This document shows, piece after piece, positions 24,945 to 34,127 of a DNA stretch of 64,000 nucleotides. The notes below the pieces were generated by a model, which was not told the DNA's origin, made no database searches, and saw only the letters and a list, made by a program, of their open reading frames with translations. Source of the stretch: Bacillota bacterium (lineage in GTDB: Bacteria; Bacillota; UBA4882; UBA8346); NCBI GenBank assembly GCA_023392595.1, contig JAEVYU010000046.1, positions 62,001 to 126,000 of the forward strand, given 5' to 3'. The position numbers and the translations under genes are program-made. The stretch's first letter is position 1; each line of letters starts with the position of its first letter.

Positions 24945-26761
24945 TAAAAAAAGAGGTGATTTCTACGAATAAAGTACATCGCTTGGATGATAATACCATT
25001 ACCAAAATAGCCGCTGGTGAAGTTATTGAACGCCCAGCCTCGGTCATCAAAGAATTGGCCGAAAATTCCATTGACGCCGGAGCCAGCCGGATTGAAATTG
25101 AGATCAGAAATGGCGGCCGTCAGCTGATTCGGGTTACCGACAATGGGCAGGGAATGGAACGGGAAGATGCGGTATTGGCTATTGAAAGACATACCACAAG
25201 TAAAATCATTGAACCTGATGATTTATGGAAGATTCGCACTCTCGGATTCCGCGGCGAAGCGTTGCCTTCAATCGCCTCGGTTTCTATATTTGAAATGACA
25301 ACCAAGACGGCTGAAAGTGAAACCGGCACCCTGGTGGAAATTCGCGGTGGTTTATTGCAGCGCGTGAAAGATATCGGCGCGCCTGACGGCACAACCATTA
25401 AAGTCCAGGAATTATTTTTTAATACTCCGGCCCGTTTTAAATATTTAAAAACGATTCCGACGGAAGCGGGATATATCAATGAAATCATTGCCCGGTTAGC
25501 TCTTGGTTATCCCGGAATAAGTTTTAAACTTCAACATGGCGGGTATGAATTGCTTTTTACTCCGGGCAACGGAGATTTATATGAGACCGTGGTGGCTATA
25601 TTTGGCAAAGATGTAGCCAAAGAAATGATTCCGGTTTTTTATGAAGAAAACGGCTTGAAAATTACCGGGTATATTGGCAAGCCATCCATTGCCAGGACGA
25701 ACCGAAATTATGAAGTGTTTTTTGTAAACGGCCGTTTTTTCCACAGCCGGACCATAAGCGCCGCGGTTGAAAAAGCTTTTCATACTTTATTGCCAATCGC
25801 CCGCTACCCCTTTGTGATTTTATTTTTGGAGATTACTTCCGATTTAGTGGATATTAACGCCCATCCAACCAAAATGGAAGTGCGTTTTTCCAATGATGCC
25901 GATCTTTATAAAGCGGCGTATAACTCGGTGCGAAAAACCTTAAAGGACAGTTGCTTGTTATCGGAATGGATTGCGCCCGAAGAGGATTATACTGCGGTAG
26001 TAATCCCGGAAAATCCCCCTGCACATGAAAAACAAGCTCCGGTAAAAACTTTGGAACTTACCTACCTGGAACCCAAGCCTGCCGGTGAGAGTCCGGTCCA
26101 GGTAACGTTGGTTCAGGAACAACCCGCTGCCGGAATCGATTATACGGTTCTTCCTGAAACACCCAAGGCGCCAGCCGGCAATGGTAAAAGTTATTATGTA
26201 TTCCCCAAGGCTATTGCGAATACTTATATAATAGCTCAAGATGAAAAAGGTTTGTTGTTCATGGATCAGCATGCGGCTCATGAACGGATTTTATTTGAAC
26301 AGTATATGAATAAATCAAGGGAGTTTTTAGGGACCCAAGCATTATTAATTCCGGAAACGGTTAATCTAAGTTATGCCGAGTATAAAGTCGTCGCCGATCG
26401 GATATCGGTTTTTGCAGATTTGGGGTTTGAGTTGGAAACTTTCGGAGGCCAAACGATCATTGTCCGGGGTGTTCCCATCAATCTGATTAATATGGATTAC
26501 CGGCAGCTTCTGATTGACCTCACCGAACAATATATTAGTTTTGAGACTTTTAAAGATCCCGCCGAGATTAAGGAGTCCTTTATCATAACCATGGCTTGCC
26601 GGACTGCCATTAAAGCCGGAGACAGTCTTAACTTATTGGAGATGGAAAGCCTGGTGAAAGATTTATTTCGTTGTGAAAATCCATATACCTGCCCTCATGG
26701 ACGACCAACCGTTTTTCGGATGAATCATGAGGAACTGGCCAAAAAGTTTTTGAGAAGGTAA
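24899..26761 (+). CDS. mutL: DNA mismatch repair protein MutL, endonuclease-type
   Basis: 620 residues. GHKL ATPase motifs: ELAENSIDAG, DNGQGM, TLGFRGEALPSI. A C-terminal endonuclease site DQHAAHERILFE (DQHAxxExxxxE) with ACRTAIKAGD and CPHGRPT marks the nicking MutL type found in organisms lacking MutH. Start uncertain: ATG 24899 lies inside mutS (46-base overlap), but family proteins begin nearer KVHRLDD; GTG 24956 or a codon after AGAGGTGAT at about 24951 may be used. Confidence 0.96.
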   Translation: MAAKNTSTNGFFVPIVKKEVISTNKVHRLDDNTITKIAAGEVIERPASVIKELAENSIDAGASRIEIEIRNGGRQLIRVTDNGQGMEREDAVLAIERHTTSKIIEPDDLWKIRTLGFRGEALPSIASVSIFEMTTKTAESETGTLVEIRGGLLQRVKDIGAPDGTTIKVQELFFNTPARFKYLKTIPTEAGYINEIIARLALGYPGISFKLQHGGYELLFTPGNGDLYETVVAIFGKDVAKEMIPVFYEENGLKITGYIGKPSIARTNRNYEVFFVNGRFFHSRTISAAVEKAFHTLLPIARYPFVILFLEITSDLVDINAHPTKMEVRFSNDADLYKAAYNSVRKTLKDSCLLSEWIAPEEDYTAVVIPENPPAHEKQAPVKTLELTYLEPKPAGESPVQVTLVQEQPAAGIDYTVLPETPKAPAGNGKSYYVFPKAIANTYIIAQDEKGLLFMDQHAAHERILFEQYMNKSREFLGTQALLIPETVNLSYAEYKVVADRISVFADLGFELETFGGQTIIVRGVPINLINMDYRQLLIDLTEQYISFETFKDPAEIKESFIITMACRTAIKAGDSLNLLEMESLVKDLFRCENPYTCPHGRPTVFRMNHEELAKKFLRR

Positions 26762-26763
26762 AG

Positions 26764-27705
26764 ATGCTCCCTTTAATCGTAATCGCCGGCCCGACGGCTG
26801 TGGGCAAAACTGATTTTGCAATTCGGGTTGCTCAATACCTCAATACCGAAATTATTTCCGCCGATTCCATGCAAGTCTATCAATATATGGATATCGGGAC
26901 GGCAAAACCCACTCTGGAACAGCAACTCAGGGTGAAACATCATTTAATTGATGTTGTGGAACCAAGTCGGGATTTTTCAGTCGCTGATTATCAGAGGTTA
27001 TTTAATCAGGTTGTTGATAAGCTTCATAGCCAGGGAAAAATACCATTGGTGGTCGGAGGTACGGGCCTATATATTAGAGCCTGTCTTGGTTCTTTCTCAT
27101 TTGCGGATCCCGGAGCCGACCCGGGGCTTCGGCAAAAATTACGGGAACAAGCTATGAATCCGGAAAATTCCAGCACGTTACATGAACAGCTTAAGAAAGT
27201 CGATCCTGTGACTGCGCAGCGGATACATCCCAATGACAACCACCGGATCATTCGGGCGCTGGAGGTTTATTTTCGAACAGGTATTCCCTTTTCGGAGATG
27301 CCCAAAAAGCAACTGTCCAACCATCAATATCAAACCGTTTATTTATTTTTGGATAGGAACCGAGATGAATTATACCGGAGGATTGACGAAAGAGCCGGTT
27401 TGATGATCGACCAAGGATTCATTGGGGAAGTGGAGAGCCTTTTAAGACAAGGATATTCTCCGAAACTAAAAGCCATGCAAAGTCTGGGGTATCTGCAAAT
27501 CAATCAATACCTCCAGAATATGATTTCCCTTGAGGAAGCGCTGGATTTAATCAAACAAAAGACCCGGAATTATGCGAAACGTCAATTAACATGGTTCCGT
27601 AAAGAGCCGGTCGATCGTTGGGTAAATATTTCTGGTAAAAATGAGGAATTTTTTGGTGAAATAATGAATTATATTGAAGGTAGATTAAAGAAAGATGTCG
27701 AATAA
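26764..27705 (+). CDS. miaA: tRNA dimethylallyltransferase
   Basis: 313 residues. Transfers dimethylallyl to A37 of tRNAs reading UNN codons. P-loop GPTAVGKTDFA, DSMQVYQYMDIGTAKPT, HHLIDVVEP, VGGTGLYI and a C-terminal RNYAKRQLTWFR all match MiaA. It begins two bases after the mutL stop, so it belongs to the mutSL operon, and hfq follows in the common miaA-hfq order. Confidence 0.97.
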   Translation: MLPLIVIAGPTAVGKTDFAIRVAQYLNTEIISADSMQVYQYMDIGTAKPTLEQQLRVKHHLIDVVEPSRDFSVADYQRLFNQVVDKLHSQGKIPLVVGGTGLYIRACLGSFSFADPGADPGLRQKLREQAMNPENSSTLHEQLKKVDPVTAQRIHPNDNHRIIRALEVYFRTGIPFSEMPKKQLSNHQYQTVYLFLDRNRDELYRRIDERAGLMIDQGFIGEVESLLRQGYSPKLKAMQSLGYLQINQYLQNMISLEEALDLIKQKTRNYAKRQLTWFRKEPVDRWVNISGKNEEFFGEIMNYIEGRLKKDVE

Positions 27706-27740
27706 ATTTACTTTAAACCATTTAACGGAGGTAATCTACA

Positions 27741-27983
27741 ATGAATAAGCCGGTGATCAATTTACAAGACGGATTTTTGAATCAGGTACGCAAAGAGGGA
27801 ATAGCGGTTACGATTTTCCTGATAAATGGTTTTCAAGTCCGGGGTTTGGTAAAGGGATTTGATAATTTTACCATTATTTTAGACAGTGATGGAAAACAGG
27901 AAATGATATATAAACACGCTGTTTCTACGATCATTCCGGCGAGGGCATTGCCTGATTTGGCTCTGGAGAAAAAGGAAGAATAA
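27741..27983 (+). CDS. hfq: RNA chaperone Hfq
   Basis: 80 residues, Sm-like hexamer that helps small RNAs act on mRNAs. Sm1 spans VTIFLINGFQVRGLVKGFDNFTI-like sequence and Sm2 is IYKHAVSTIIP. GGAGG precedes ATG 27741. The short acidic/basic tail ends EKKEE, typical of Bacillota Hfq without an extended C-terminus. Confidence 0.97.
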   Translation: MNKPVINLQDGFLNQVRKEGIAVTIFLINGFQVRGLVKGFDNFTIILDSDGKQEMIYKHAVSTIIPARALPDLALEKKEE

Positions 27984-27999
27984 ACCCTTCTTCTTTTTC
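27966..27999 (+). terminator. Possible terminator overlapping the hfq stop
   Basis: GAAAAAGGAAGAA pairs with TTCTTCTTTTTC (12 pairs, one bulge) around a TAAACCC loop containing the stop codon. The U-rich arm forms part of the stem, so efficiency is uncertain. Confidence 0.4.
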
Positions 28000-28097
28000 A
28001 TCCATTTGGGAATAGCATGGTTTGTTATGCAATGGGTTTTTTGGTTTAGACCCAATGGAGCAATTCCATAAAAGCCTTGAAATCGGAGTATATAAAA

Positions 28098-28931
28098 ATG
28101 AAATTTACCAAAATGCAAGGTATTGGTAATGATTATATATATATCGATTGTTTTCATGAGACCGTGGATAATCCCATTGAACTGGCACTCAAAGTCAGTG
28201 ATCGTCATTTTGGAATCGGCGGGGATGGACTGGTACTCATGTTACCTTCTCGGATTGCGGATGCCAAAATGAGAATGTTTAATGCTGACGGCAGTGAAGC
28301 GGAAATGTGCGGGAATGCAATCCGTTGTGTTGGTAAATACCTTTACGAGCACCAATTGGTTGGAAAATCCTCATTAACAATTGAAACTTTATCCGGAATG
28401 AAACAATTAAAATTGTTGGTTGCCGGAAATAAAGTTTCAATGGTCGAAGTCGATATGGGAATACCTGAATTAAGAGCGTCTGCGATTCCGGTCAATATCC
28501 CGAAAGAACAGGTTGTGGCTGAAACCATTCAAGTGAATGAACACCGTTACCAATTTACCGGCGTATCAATGGGCAATCCTCATTGTGTGATTTTCGTTCC
28601 GGAAATTACCGATTCGCAAGTGCTTATAGATGGTCCGGCCATGGAAATTCATTCACTTTTTCCGCATAAAACCAATGTTGAATTTGTCTCCATTGTGTCG
28701 CCCGGCCAAATCATTATGCGGGTCTGGGAGCGCGGGAGCGGCGAAACCTTGGCTTGCGGAACCGGCGCTTGTGCCGCTGTGGTGGCAGCCATTTTAAACA
28801 AGCGAACTGAAAACAGAGTTCAAGTTGAGTTACGGGGTGGAATCCTTACCATCGAATGGAACCGAGATGACCATCATGTCTATATGACCGGACCTGCCGT
28901 TGAAGTGTTTCAAGGCGAATGGCCAAACTAA
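28098..28931 (+). CDS. dapF: Diaminopimelate epimerase
   Basis: 277 residues. Converts LL- to meso-diaminopimelate for lysine and peptidoglycan. The two catalytic cysteines are in AEMCGNAIRC and ETLACGTGACA, and GIGNDYIYID and GNPHCVIFV are conserved. ATG 28098 with GGAG eight bases upstream is preferred over the open frame to TTG 28077. Confidence 0.96.
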   Translation: MKFTKMQGIGNDYIYIDCFHETVDNPIELALKVSDRHFGIGGDGLVLMLPSRIADAKMRMFNADGSEAEMCGNAIRCVGKYLYEHQLVGKSSLTIETLSGMKQLKLLVAGNKVSMVEVDMGIPELRASAIPVNIPKEQVVAETIQVNEHRYQFTGVSMGNPHCVIFVPEITDSQVLIDGPAMEIHSLFPHKTNVEFVSIVSPGQIIMRVWERGSGETLACGTGACAAVVAAILNKRTENRVQVELRGGILTIEWNRDDHHVYMTGPAVEVFQGEWPN

Positions 28932-28961
28932 CCGCTCATGCCGAAAATAACCTTTAAACCT

Positions 28962-28988
28962 TTTAAGGCCGAAGGCCTTTTTTTTGCC
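28962..28988 (+). terminator. Likely dapF terminator
   Basis: AAGGCC-GAA-GGCCTT (28965-28979) followed by TTTTTTT, 30 bases after the dapF stop. Confidence 0.65.
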
Positions 28989-29022
28989 GCTTTTTTTAAA
29001 ATCGAAAGGGTGAAACTCAAAG

Positions 29023-29907
29023 TTGAAGATTGCAATTTTAGGACCGCAGGGTACATATTCGGAACAAGCTGCAATCCATTATGCCAAACGGATAGGGATT
29101 CCATTCAAGCAAGTTGAACTGATCTATACCAATGTCTATAATTCCTTGCGGTTGGTGCAGAATTTACAAGCGGATATCGCAGTTGTTCCGGTAGAAAATA
29201 TGATCGACGGTCTGATTGGTTCGACTTTTGATCATCTCATTGAGTTTCAGGATTTTGTTAAAGTTTGCGACGAAGTCCATTTGCCGATTTCCCATGTACT
29301 TGCGGCGCCTTCAAAATTCGATTGGATGAATTTACAACGAATTTATTCTCATCCATCGCCGCTCAATCAATGTCAAATCCGGTTGATGGAACTGTTTCCA
29401 AAGGCTCAATTAGTCCCAATACTCTCTACGGCGGAAGCTGCGCAAAATGTTCTTCGCGACACTACGTTAACATCGGCCGCCATATGCAACATCGAAACCG
29501 CCAGGTCCAATAATATGACTATTTTTCCTGAAGAGATTCAAGATTATGCTTTTAACGAAACCCGGTTTTTGGTGTGCGCCCTCAGGGACGGGGAACCAAC
29601 CGGCAACGATCGAACTTTAGTGGCGGTTCGGTTTGGGTCAAATCAACCCGGTCAATTATTTCAGATTGCTAAGGTCTTGGCGGATGCTAAAATAGATTTG
29701 ACGTTCATTCAATCACGGCCCTATAAGATTAAACCCCAGGAATACGTGCTTATTTTCGAATTCATCGGGCATAAATCAGCGCCTGAAGTGGAAAACGCTT
29801 TAAAAAATATTGAATTATTAGTGAGAGCCTCAGAGGGCTGGAAAAAGATATTAGGAAGTTATCCCAAAAGAGAAAGAGACGAAAAAACGAATGCCTCTGA
29901 AGAATGA
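29023..29907 (+). CDS. pheA: Prephenate dehydratase
   Basis: 294 residues. Prephenate to phenylpyruvate in phenylalanine synthesis. GPQGTYSEQAA at the N-terminus, VPVENMIDG, and NETRFLV (TRF motif near the active site) define the catalytic domain. The C-terminal ACT domain (from about 195: RTLVAVRFGSNQPGQLFQI) binds phenylalanine; its usual ESRP reads QSRP here. The start is TTG 29023 with AAAGGGTG ten bases before. The 3' end overlaps the next gene by 17 bases. Confidence 0.94.
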   Translation: MKIAILGPQGTYSEQAAIHYAKRIGIPFKQVELIYTNVYNSLRLVQNLQADIAVVPVENMIDGLIGSTFDHLIEFQDFVKVCDEVHLPISHVLAAPSKFDWMNLQRIYSHPSPLNQCQIRLMELFPKAQLVPILSTAEAAQNVLRDTTLTSAAICNIETARSNNMTIFPEEIQDYAFNETRFLVCALRDGEPTGNDRTLVAVRFGSNQPGQLFQIAKVLADAKIDLTFIQSRPYKIKPQEYVLIFEFIGHKSAPEVENALKNIELLVRASEGWKKILGSYPKRERDEKTNASEE

Positions 29908-31144
29908 GACGATTGATTTACTTGAACAAATTGAAAGTGAATTGGAAACTGTTTTTAAAAAAATTTCACGAATCGCTTTGCATAACCAACAATTAATGTT
30001 AGAATCTTTTCAAGCCGAACGCATCGGTAGTCACCACTTTCAAACAACCACCGGTTATGGCTATCACGATGCGGGCCGTGATGCCCTGGAGAGAGTATTT
30101 GCTCGGGTTTTTAAAGCGGAAGCGGCTCTGGTAAGACAGCAATTAGTATCCGGCACCCACGCCATCGCCTGTTCCATTTTGGGTAATTTGACTCCCCAAG
30201 ATGAGTTGATTATGGCTAGCGGCTTTCCCTATGAAACATTAATGGCAGTTTTAGGCATACAGGAAGATCGATTGGAAAGTACAAGTGCAACCGCAGGTTT
30301 CAAAACCAAAGTGATACCGCTGCTGGCTGATGGTTCTATCGATCAGGACAGGCTGATTCAATCTGTGGGCCCTCAAACGAAAATGATTCTTTTTCAGCGC
30401 TCTTGCGGTTACTCGGAAAGGGACTCACTGGATTTGGAGCAACTGCAGCAAGCGTTTACCGCTCTCAAGATGACGTCCCCCAAAGTGATTATTTTTATCG
30501 ATAATTGTTATGGTGAATTTGTAGCCGAAAAAGAACCGTTGGAGCTGGGTGCCGATTTGATGGCTGGTTCTTTAATAAAAAATCCCGGAGGGTGTTTGAT
30601 ACCTAGCGGTGGCTACATTGCCGGTAAAAGAATTTTTGTGGAAAAGGCCGCCGAAAGACTCTATGTTCCCGGCATCGGCGGCGCCATCGGGCCTTCCTTG
30701 TTAAATTTGCAATTGTTTTTTCAAGGCTTTTTTGAGGCTCCCCACCGTGTTTCGGAAATGGTAAAAGGAGCGGTCCTCGCCGCTAAATTATTTGAAAAAG
30801 CCGGTTTTAAAGTTTCGCCAATGGCGAACCAGTCCCGGACTGATATAATTCAAAAAATATATTTTCAATCCGCTGACGATTTGATTGAATTTTGCCAAGC
30901 AGTTCAAAAAAATTCGCCGGTGGAATCCGATGTCTTGCCAATTCCGGCAGAGATGCCCGGATATATTCATCATGTGATTATGGGCGGGGGAACTTTTATC
31001 TCCGGAGCAACCAGCGAATTTTCTGCAGATGCTCCCATTGTGCCTCCTTATATCGCTTTTTTACAAGGTGGACTTTCTTATACTCAAATTAAATTAAGCA
31101 TTGCCGGGATTTTTGAATCGAAGTATTCGTTGTTCAATCGTTGA
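29891..31144 (+). CDS. PLP-dependent protein of the YnbB / methionine gamma-lyase-like family
   Basis: 417 residues of the Met_gamma_lyase (aluminium-resistance protein) family, fold type I PLP enzymes of unclear reaction found beside hfq, miaA or lexA in many Bacillota. Markers: TGYGYHDAGRDALE near the N-terminus, EAALVRQQLVSGTHAI, FIDNCYGEFV, and the probable PLP lysine in GSLIKNPGG. IMGGGTFISGATSEFSAD near the end is family-specific. Start overlaps pheA by 17 bases. Function not established in the family. Confidence 0.88.
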   Translation: MPLKNETIDLLEQIESELETVFKKISRIALHNQQLMLESFQAERIGSHHFQTTTGYGYHDAGRDALERVFARVFKAEAALVRQQLVSGTHAIACSILGNLTPQDELIMASGFPYETLMAVLGIQEDRLESTSATAGFKTKVIPLLADGSIDQDRLIQSVGPQTKMILFQRSCGYSERDSLDLEQLQQAFTALKMTSPKVIIFIDNCYGEFVAEKEPLELGADLMAGSLIKNPGGCLIPSGGYIAGKRIFVEKAAERLYVPGIGGAIGPSLLNLQLFFQGFFEAPHRVSEMVKGAVLAAKLFEKAGFKVSPMANQSRTDIIQKIYFQSADDLIEFCQAVQKNSPVESDVLPIPAEMPGYIHHVIMGGGTFISGATSEFSADAPIVPPYIAFLQGGLSYTQIKLSIAGIFESKYSLFNR

Positions 31145-31306
31145 TAAATATTTATTTTCTTCGGCAGGAAATGAAAACCGACAGGGTGAAATATTTTATA
31201 GTAATTTTTATATTTTCTCGAGATTTTATTTATGAATTGAAAACATTAATGTTATACTTTTAGAGGACGCTGAAAAATTGAATATGAATAGATAGAGGGT
31301 AATTTC

Positions 31307-31690
31307 ATGAAAAATTTTAACATCCTACAATTTGTAATTTTATTAATCATGGTGGTTCCATTGGCGATTTGGCTTTACCGTGATGCCAGAGCCCGGGATT
31401 ATTCCTGGCTGTTTTGGACAATCATGCCCCTGATTGCACTTTTTTCTCCAATGGTTATGGCAATTTTATTACTGGTTTTCATTGTAATTATTTATTTATT
31501 TCTTCGTCCTAAGGGCGAACTGATTAAGTGTCCCCATTGTAATAAAAAAATTCATGATATTTTGACCATTTGCCCTTTTTGTAGAAAAGAAGCAAAGCGT
31601 GAATGCTTAAGTTGTCATGAACCCGTTCCTTGGGAAGCTGAACAATGTCCTTTTTGTAAATCCCGTGCTTTAACAGGAAAAAATCTCTAA
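31307..31690 (+). CDS. Membrane protein with two zinc ribbons
   Basis: 127 residues. Two hydrophobic segments (about 8-24 and 36-66) are followed by a cytoplasmic tail with four CxxC knuckles: CPHC, CPFC, CLSC and CPFC, enough for two zinc ribbons of the double-zinc-ribbon type. The family has no established role. GAGGGTAATTTC precedes ATG 31307. A HEAT-repeat protein starts 22 bases downstream, suggesting cotranscription. Confidence 0.8.
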   Translation: MKNFNILQFVILLIMVVPLAIWLYRDARARDYSWLFWTIMPLIALFSPMVMAILLLVFIVIIYLFLRPKGELIKCPHCNKKIHDILTICPFCRKEAKRECLSCHEPVPWEAEQCPFCKSRALTGKNL

Positions 31691-31712
31691 ACATAGAAAT
31701 GGGGAAGCTACC

Positions 31713-32663
31713 ATGGGCCTCCATCCCCAGCGAATTGACAACTTAATAGAATTTTTGGATAAAGTGGAATCATCGTTGAATGTCTCCGATTTATCAGGAC
31801 ACAAAAAAGAGACATTGATTGATGATTTACGGCTTGAAGTTATTGAAGTTTTAAAAATGGCTTTCCTGGAAGGGGATCGAACGGTTCGAAGAAGTGCGGT
31901 TTATGGTTTAACCAAAATCGGACTCGAACAGTCCTTGGATTTCTTTATCGATGCTCTGAATGATTCGGATGAACATGTAAGAGGGTGGGCTGCCGAGGCT
32001 TTGGGACGTCTGCACGATCCCCGTTCGATCATTCCTTTAATCAAAGCGTTGGCCGATGATAATCATTATGTAGGTTTTAATGTTGCTGCGGCATTAAAAC
32101 ATTTTAATCCCGATCAAATTATTAACCAGTTGGTTCGGGCGCTTCAGGATCCCGATTACCAAATTCGCAGACGTGTTTGCAAACTCCTTGGGGAACTCGG
32201 CGACCAAAAGGTTAATGAAGCGATTATTTCTGCCTTGAAAGATGAAGAACCAGGAGTTCGTTATGAAGCAGCCGAAGCCTTGCGGAAACTAGAAAATCCG
32301 GCATCCATTTTGCCCTTGATTTCGGCTTTAAATGACCAATGCTGCGATGTCCGTACCGCAGCAATTATTGCTTTGGGCAACTTTGGCGACGAACGGGCGA
32401 TAGAACCCCTTGTCGGGATATTAATTGAACAAAAGGACCATCGCCATGCTTCTCTCGAAGCCTTACGCAATCTCTGCGGGGAAGAAAATCTGGAATTGCT
32501 TTATAATCTAATTCAGACCAGTAAAAATCAAATCACTGAAACCTCGAATAACATATTGGAACGAATTTATGCGAAGAATACCAAAAACGGGGATACAAAA
32601 AGCGGCAATTCTAGGAATGATAGTTCTCGACTTGGATGGTTTCTTCGGGAAAAACAATCGTAA
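31713..32663 (+). CDS. HEAT-repeat (PBS-lyase-like) protein
   Basis: 316 residues built from about six helical HEAT repeats of 31 residues, seen as DSDEHVRGWAAEALGRLHDP, DDNHYVGFNVAAALKHF, DPDYQIRRRVCKLLGELGD, DEEPGVRYEAAEALRKLENP and NDQCCDVRTAAIIALGNFGD. Such scaffolds bind proteins; the partner is unknown. The C-terminal 40 residues are polar and probably disordered. GGGGAAGC precedes ATG 31713. It lies between the zinc-ribbon protein and surE. Confidence 0.88.
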   Translation: MGLHPQRIDNLIEFLDKVESSLNVSDLSGHKKETLIDDLRLEVIEVLKMAFLEGDRTVRRSAVYGLTKIGLEQSLDFFIDALNDSDEHVRGWAAEALGRLHDPRSIIPLIKALADDNHYVGFNVAAALKHFNPDQIINQLVRALQDPDYQIRRRVCKLLGELGDQKVNEAIISALKDEEPGVRYEAAEALRKLENPASILPLISALNDQCCDVRTAAIIALGNFGDERAIEPLVGILIEQKDHRHASLEALRNLCGEENLELLYNLIQTSKNQITETSNNILERIYAKNTKNGDTKSGNSRNDSSRLGWFLREKQS

Positions 32664-32695
32664 TCATAAGGATGATCACTCTGAATACTGGCAAA

Positions 32696-33457
32696 ATGAA
32701 AATCTTATTAACCAATGACGATGGTTTTAATGCGGCTGGTTTACAAACTTTATACATCGGGCTTAAAGATATAGCTTCGGTCATGATTGCAGCCCCTCAT
32801 CAAGAAAGAAGCGCTGTTGGTCACGGAATAACCATGAACCAGCCTTTAAGGGCTACACCGGTTGGAAATAATCAATTTCAATGGTTGGTGAACGGTACTC
32901 CTGCCGATTGTGTGAAACTGGCACTGGAATATTTGATTAAAGAACATATCCCTGATTTAATTATTTCCGGGATCAATCATGGGCCTAATCTTGGTAATGA
33001 TATTTTATATTCAGGGACTGTTTCTGCTGCGATTGAGGGTTCTTTTTATAAAATTCCCAGTATTGCCCTTTCATTATCCGGCCGGGAAAAATTCAATTTT
33101 GCTCCAGCAGCCGAATTTATTGGAAAGAATCTCAATCAGCTTAAGGAACTGGCATCGCATGCCATTCTCAATATCAATTTTCCAACCGTTAATCATATCA
33201 CGGATTATCAGGGCGCGCGTTTTACCAGGCTCGGTGCTCTGACATACCAGAACGTGATTGTGGAATGCAAAGATCCCCGGGGCCAGATTTATTTTTGGAT
33301 GGCTGGCGAGCCTGTGATTCAAGATCAATCGGAGGATTCCGACATTCAAGCGGTTGAGAAAGGTTTCATATCCATTACCCCCCTGCATACCCGATTAACA
33401 GATAATGAAACTTTGGTTAAATTTGGTTCCCTTTCCACTAACCTATCAATCAACTAA
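32696..33457 (+). CDS. surE: 5'/3'-nucleotidase SurE
   Basis: 253 residues from ATG 32696. Metal-dependent phosphatase on nucleoside monophosphates. The metal-binding start ILLTNDDGFNAAGL, then VNGTPADCVKLAL and SGINHGPNLGNDILYSGTVSAA are diagnostic. Start uncertain: the family begins MKILLTNDDG, but the best ribosome-like site, AAGGATGATC, lies at about 32668, so an in-frame ATG 32672 or CTG 32681 might be used. The frame is open back into the HEAT gene. Confidence 0.95.
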   Translation: MKILLTNDDGFNAAGLQTLYIGLKDIASVMIAAPHQERSAVGHGITMNQPLRATPVGNNQFQWLVNGTPADCVKLALEYLIKEHIPDLIISGINHGPNLGNDILYSGTVSAAIEGSFYKIPSIALSLSGREKFNFAPAAEFIGKNLNQLKELASHAILNINFPTVNHITDYQGARFTRLGALTYQNVIVECKDPRGQIYFWMAGEPVIQDQSEDSDIQAVEKGFISITPLHTRLTDNETLVKFGSLSTNLSIN

Positions 33458-33621
33458 CAAATTACCAGTTTATTTTGGCGCTTCCAACAATATAATAATT
33501 CTGACCGGTTACCCAATATAATTTTTCCCATGCAGGATTTTAAAACCTCATGAAGAAATTATTAACATATTAGAATCCTACCTGTTTTTTGAAATCTAAA
33601 ATTTAAGGGAGGGATGCTCTT

Positions 33622-34047
33622 ATGATTCAGATCAGTCAAGACGATCTCCTGCGGGCCCTGAAAAGGTGTAAGGGGATAGCAAAACAGGATTTGCTGCCAA
33701 GTAGTAACGTTCCGCAGTCGGATTTCCGGAAAACACACGCAGAGGCACGCCGTGAAACCTATACCAAATTGATTGAATTGGTAGCAGGTGGAGGCACCCA
33801 AGATGCGTGTGTTTTTGCTTTTAAGGAATATCAGGATTTACCGGATATCCCAACCGGAGGAGCTGATCCGGCAACGCTAGGCCATGCTCAAGCGCTGGAA
33901 ATATTCTTTAATGTCATCGGGATTAACCGTTCTCAAATGCAAATGTTACATGATCACAGTATTGATTTCAATCAATTGCTGAATTATCATCCGTTCATTG
34001 CCGGCGAATTCAATCAGGAAGAATTTAACCATCAGAGTTTAGTATAA
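33622..34047 (+). CDS. Protein of unknown function, 141 residues
   Basis: GGGAGGG precedes ATG 33622. The protein is mostly helical and soluble: ISQDDLLRALKRCKG, KTHAEARRETYTKLIELV, LGHAQALEIFFNVIGI, and NQLLNYHPFIAGEFNQ. I do not recognise a family. It stands alone between surE and lexA and shares a bidirectional terminator with lexA. Confidence 0.7.
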   Translation: MIQISQDDLLRALKRCKGIAKQDLLPSSNVPQSDFRKTHAEARRETYTKLIELVAGGGTQDACVFAFKEYQDLPDIPTGGADPATLGHAQALEIFFNVIGINRSQMQMLHDHSIDFNQLLNYHPFIAGEFNQEEFNHQSLV

Positions 34048-34083
34048 TCTTTTTTAATGAAACTCAATCTGGCTTATAAAATA

Positions 34084-34127
34084 AACCCCCGTCGTTTTTT
34101 TTAGTTTGACGGGGGTTAATCTTTTTT
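34084..34127. terminator. Bidirectional terminator between the unknown gene and lexA
   Basis: AACCCCCGTC (34084-34093) pairs with GACGGGGGTT (34108-34117) around a T-rich loop, followed by AATCTTTTTT on the plus strand; the minus strand reads into A/T-rich sequence. Confidence 0.8.
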
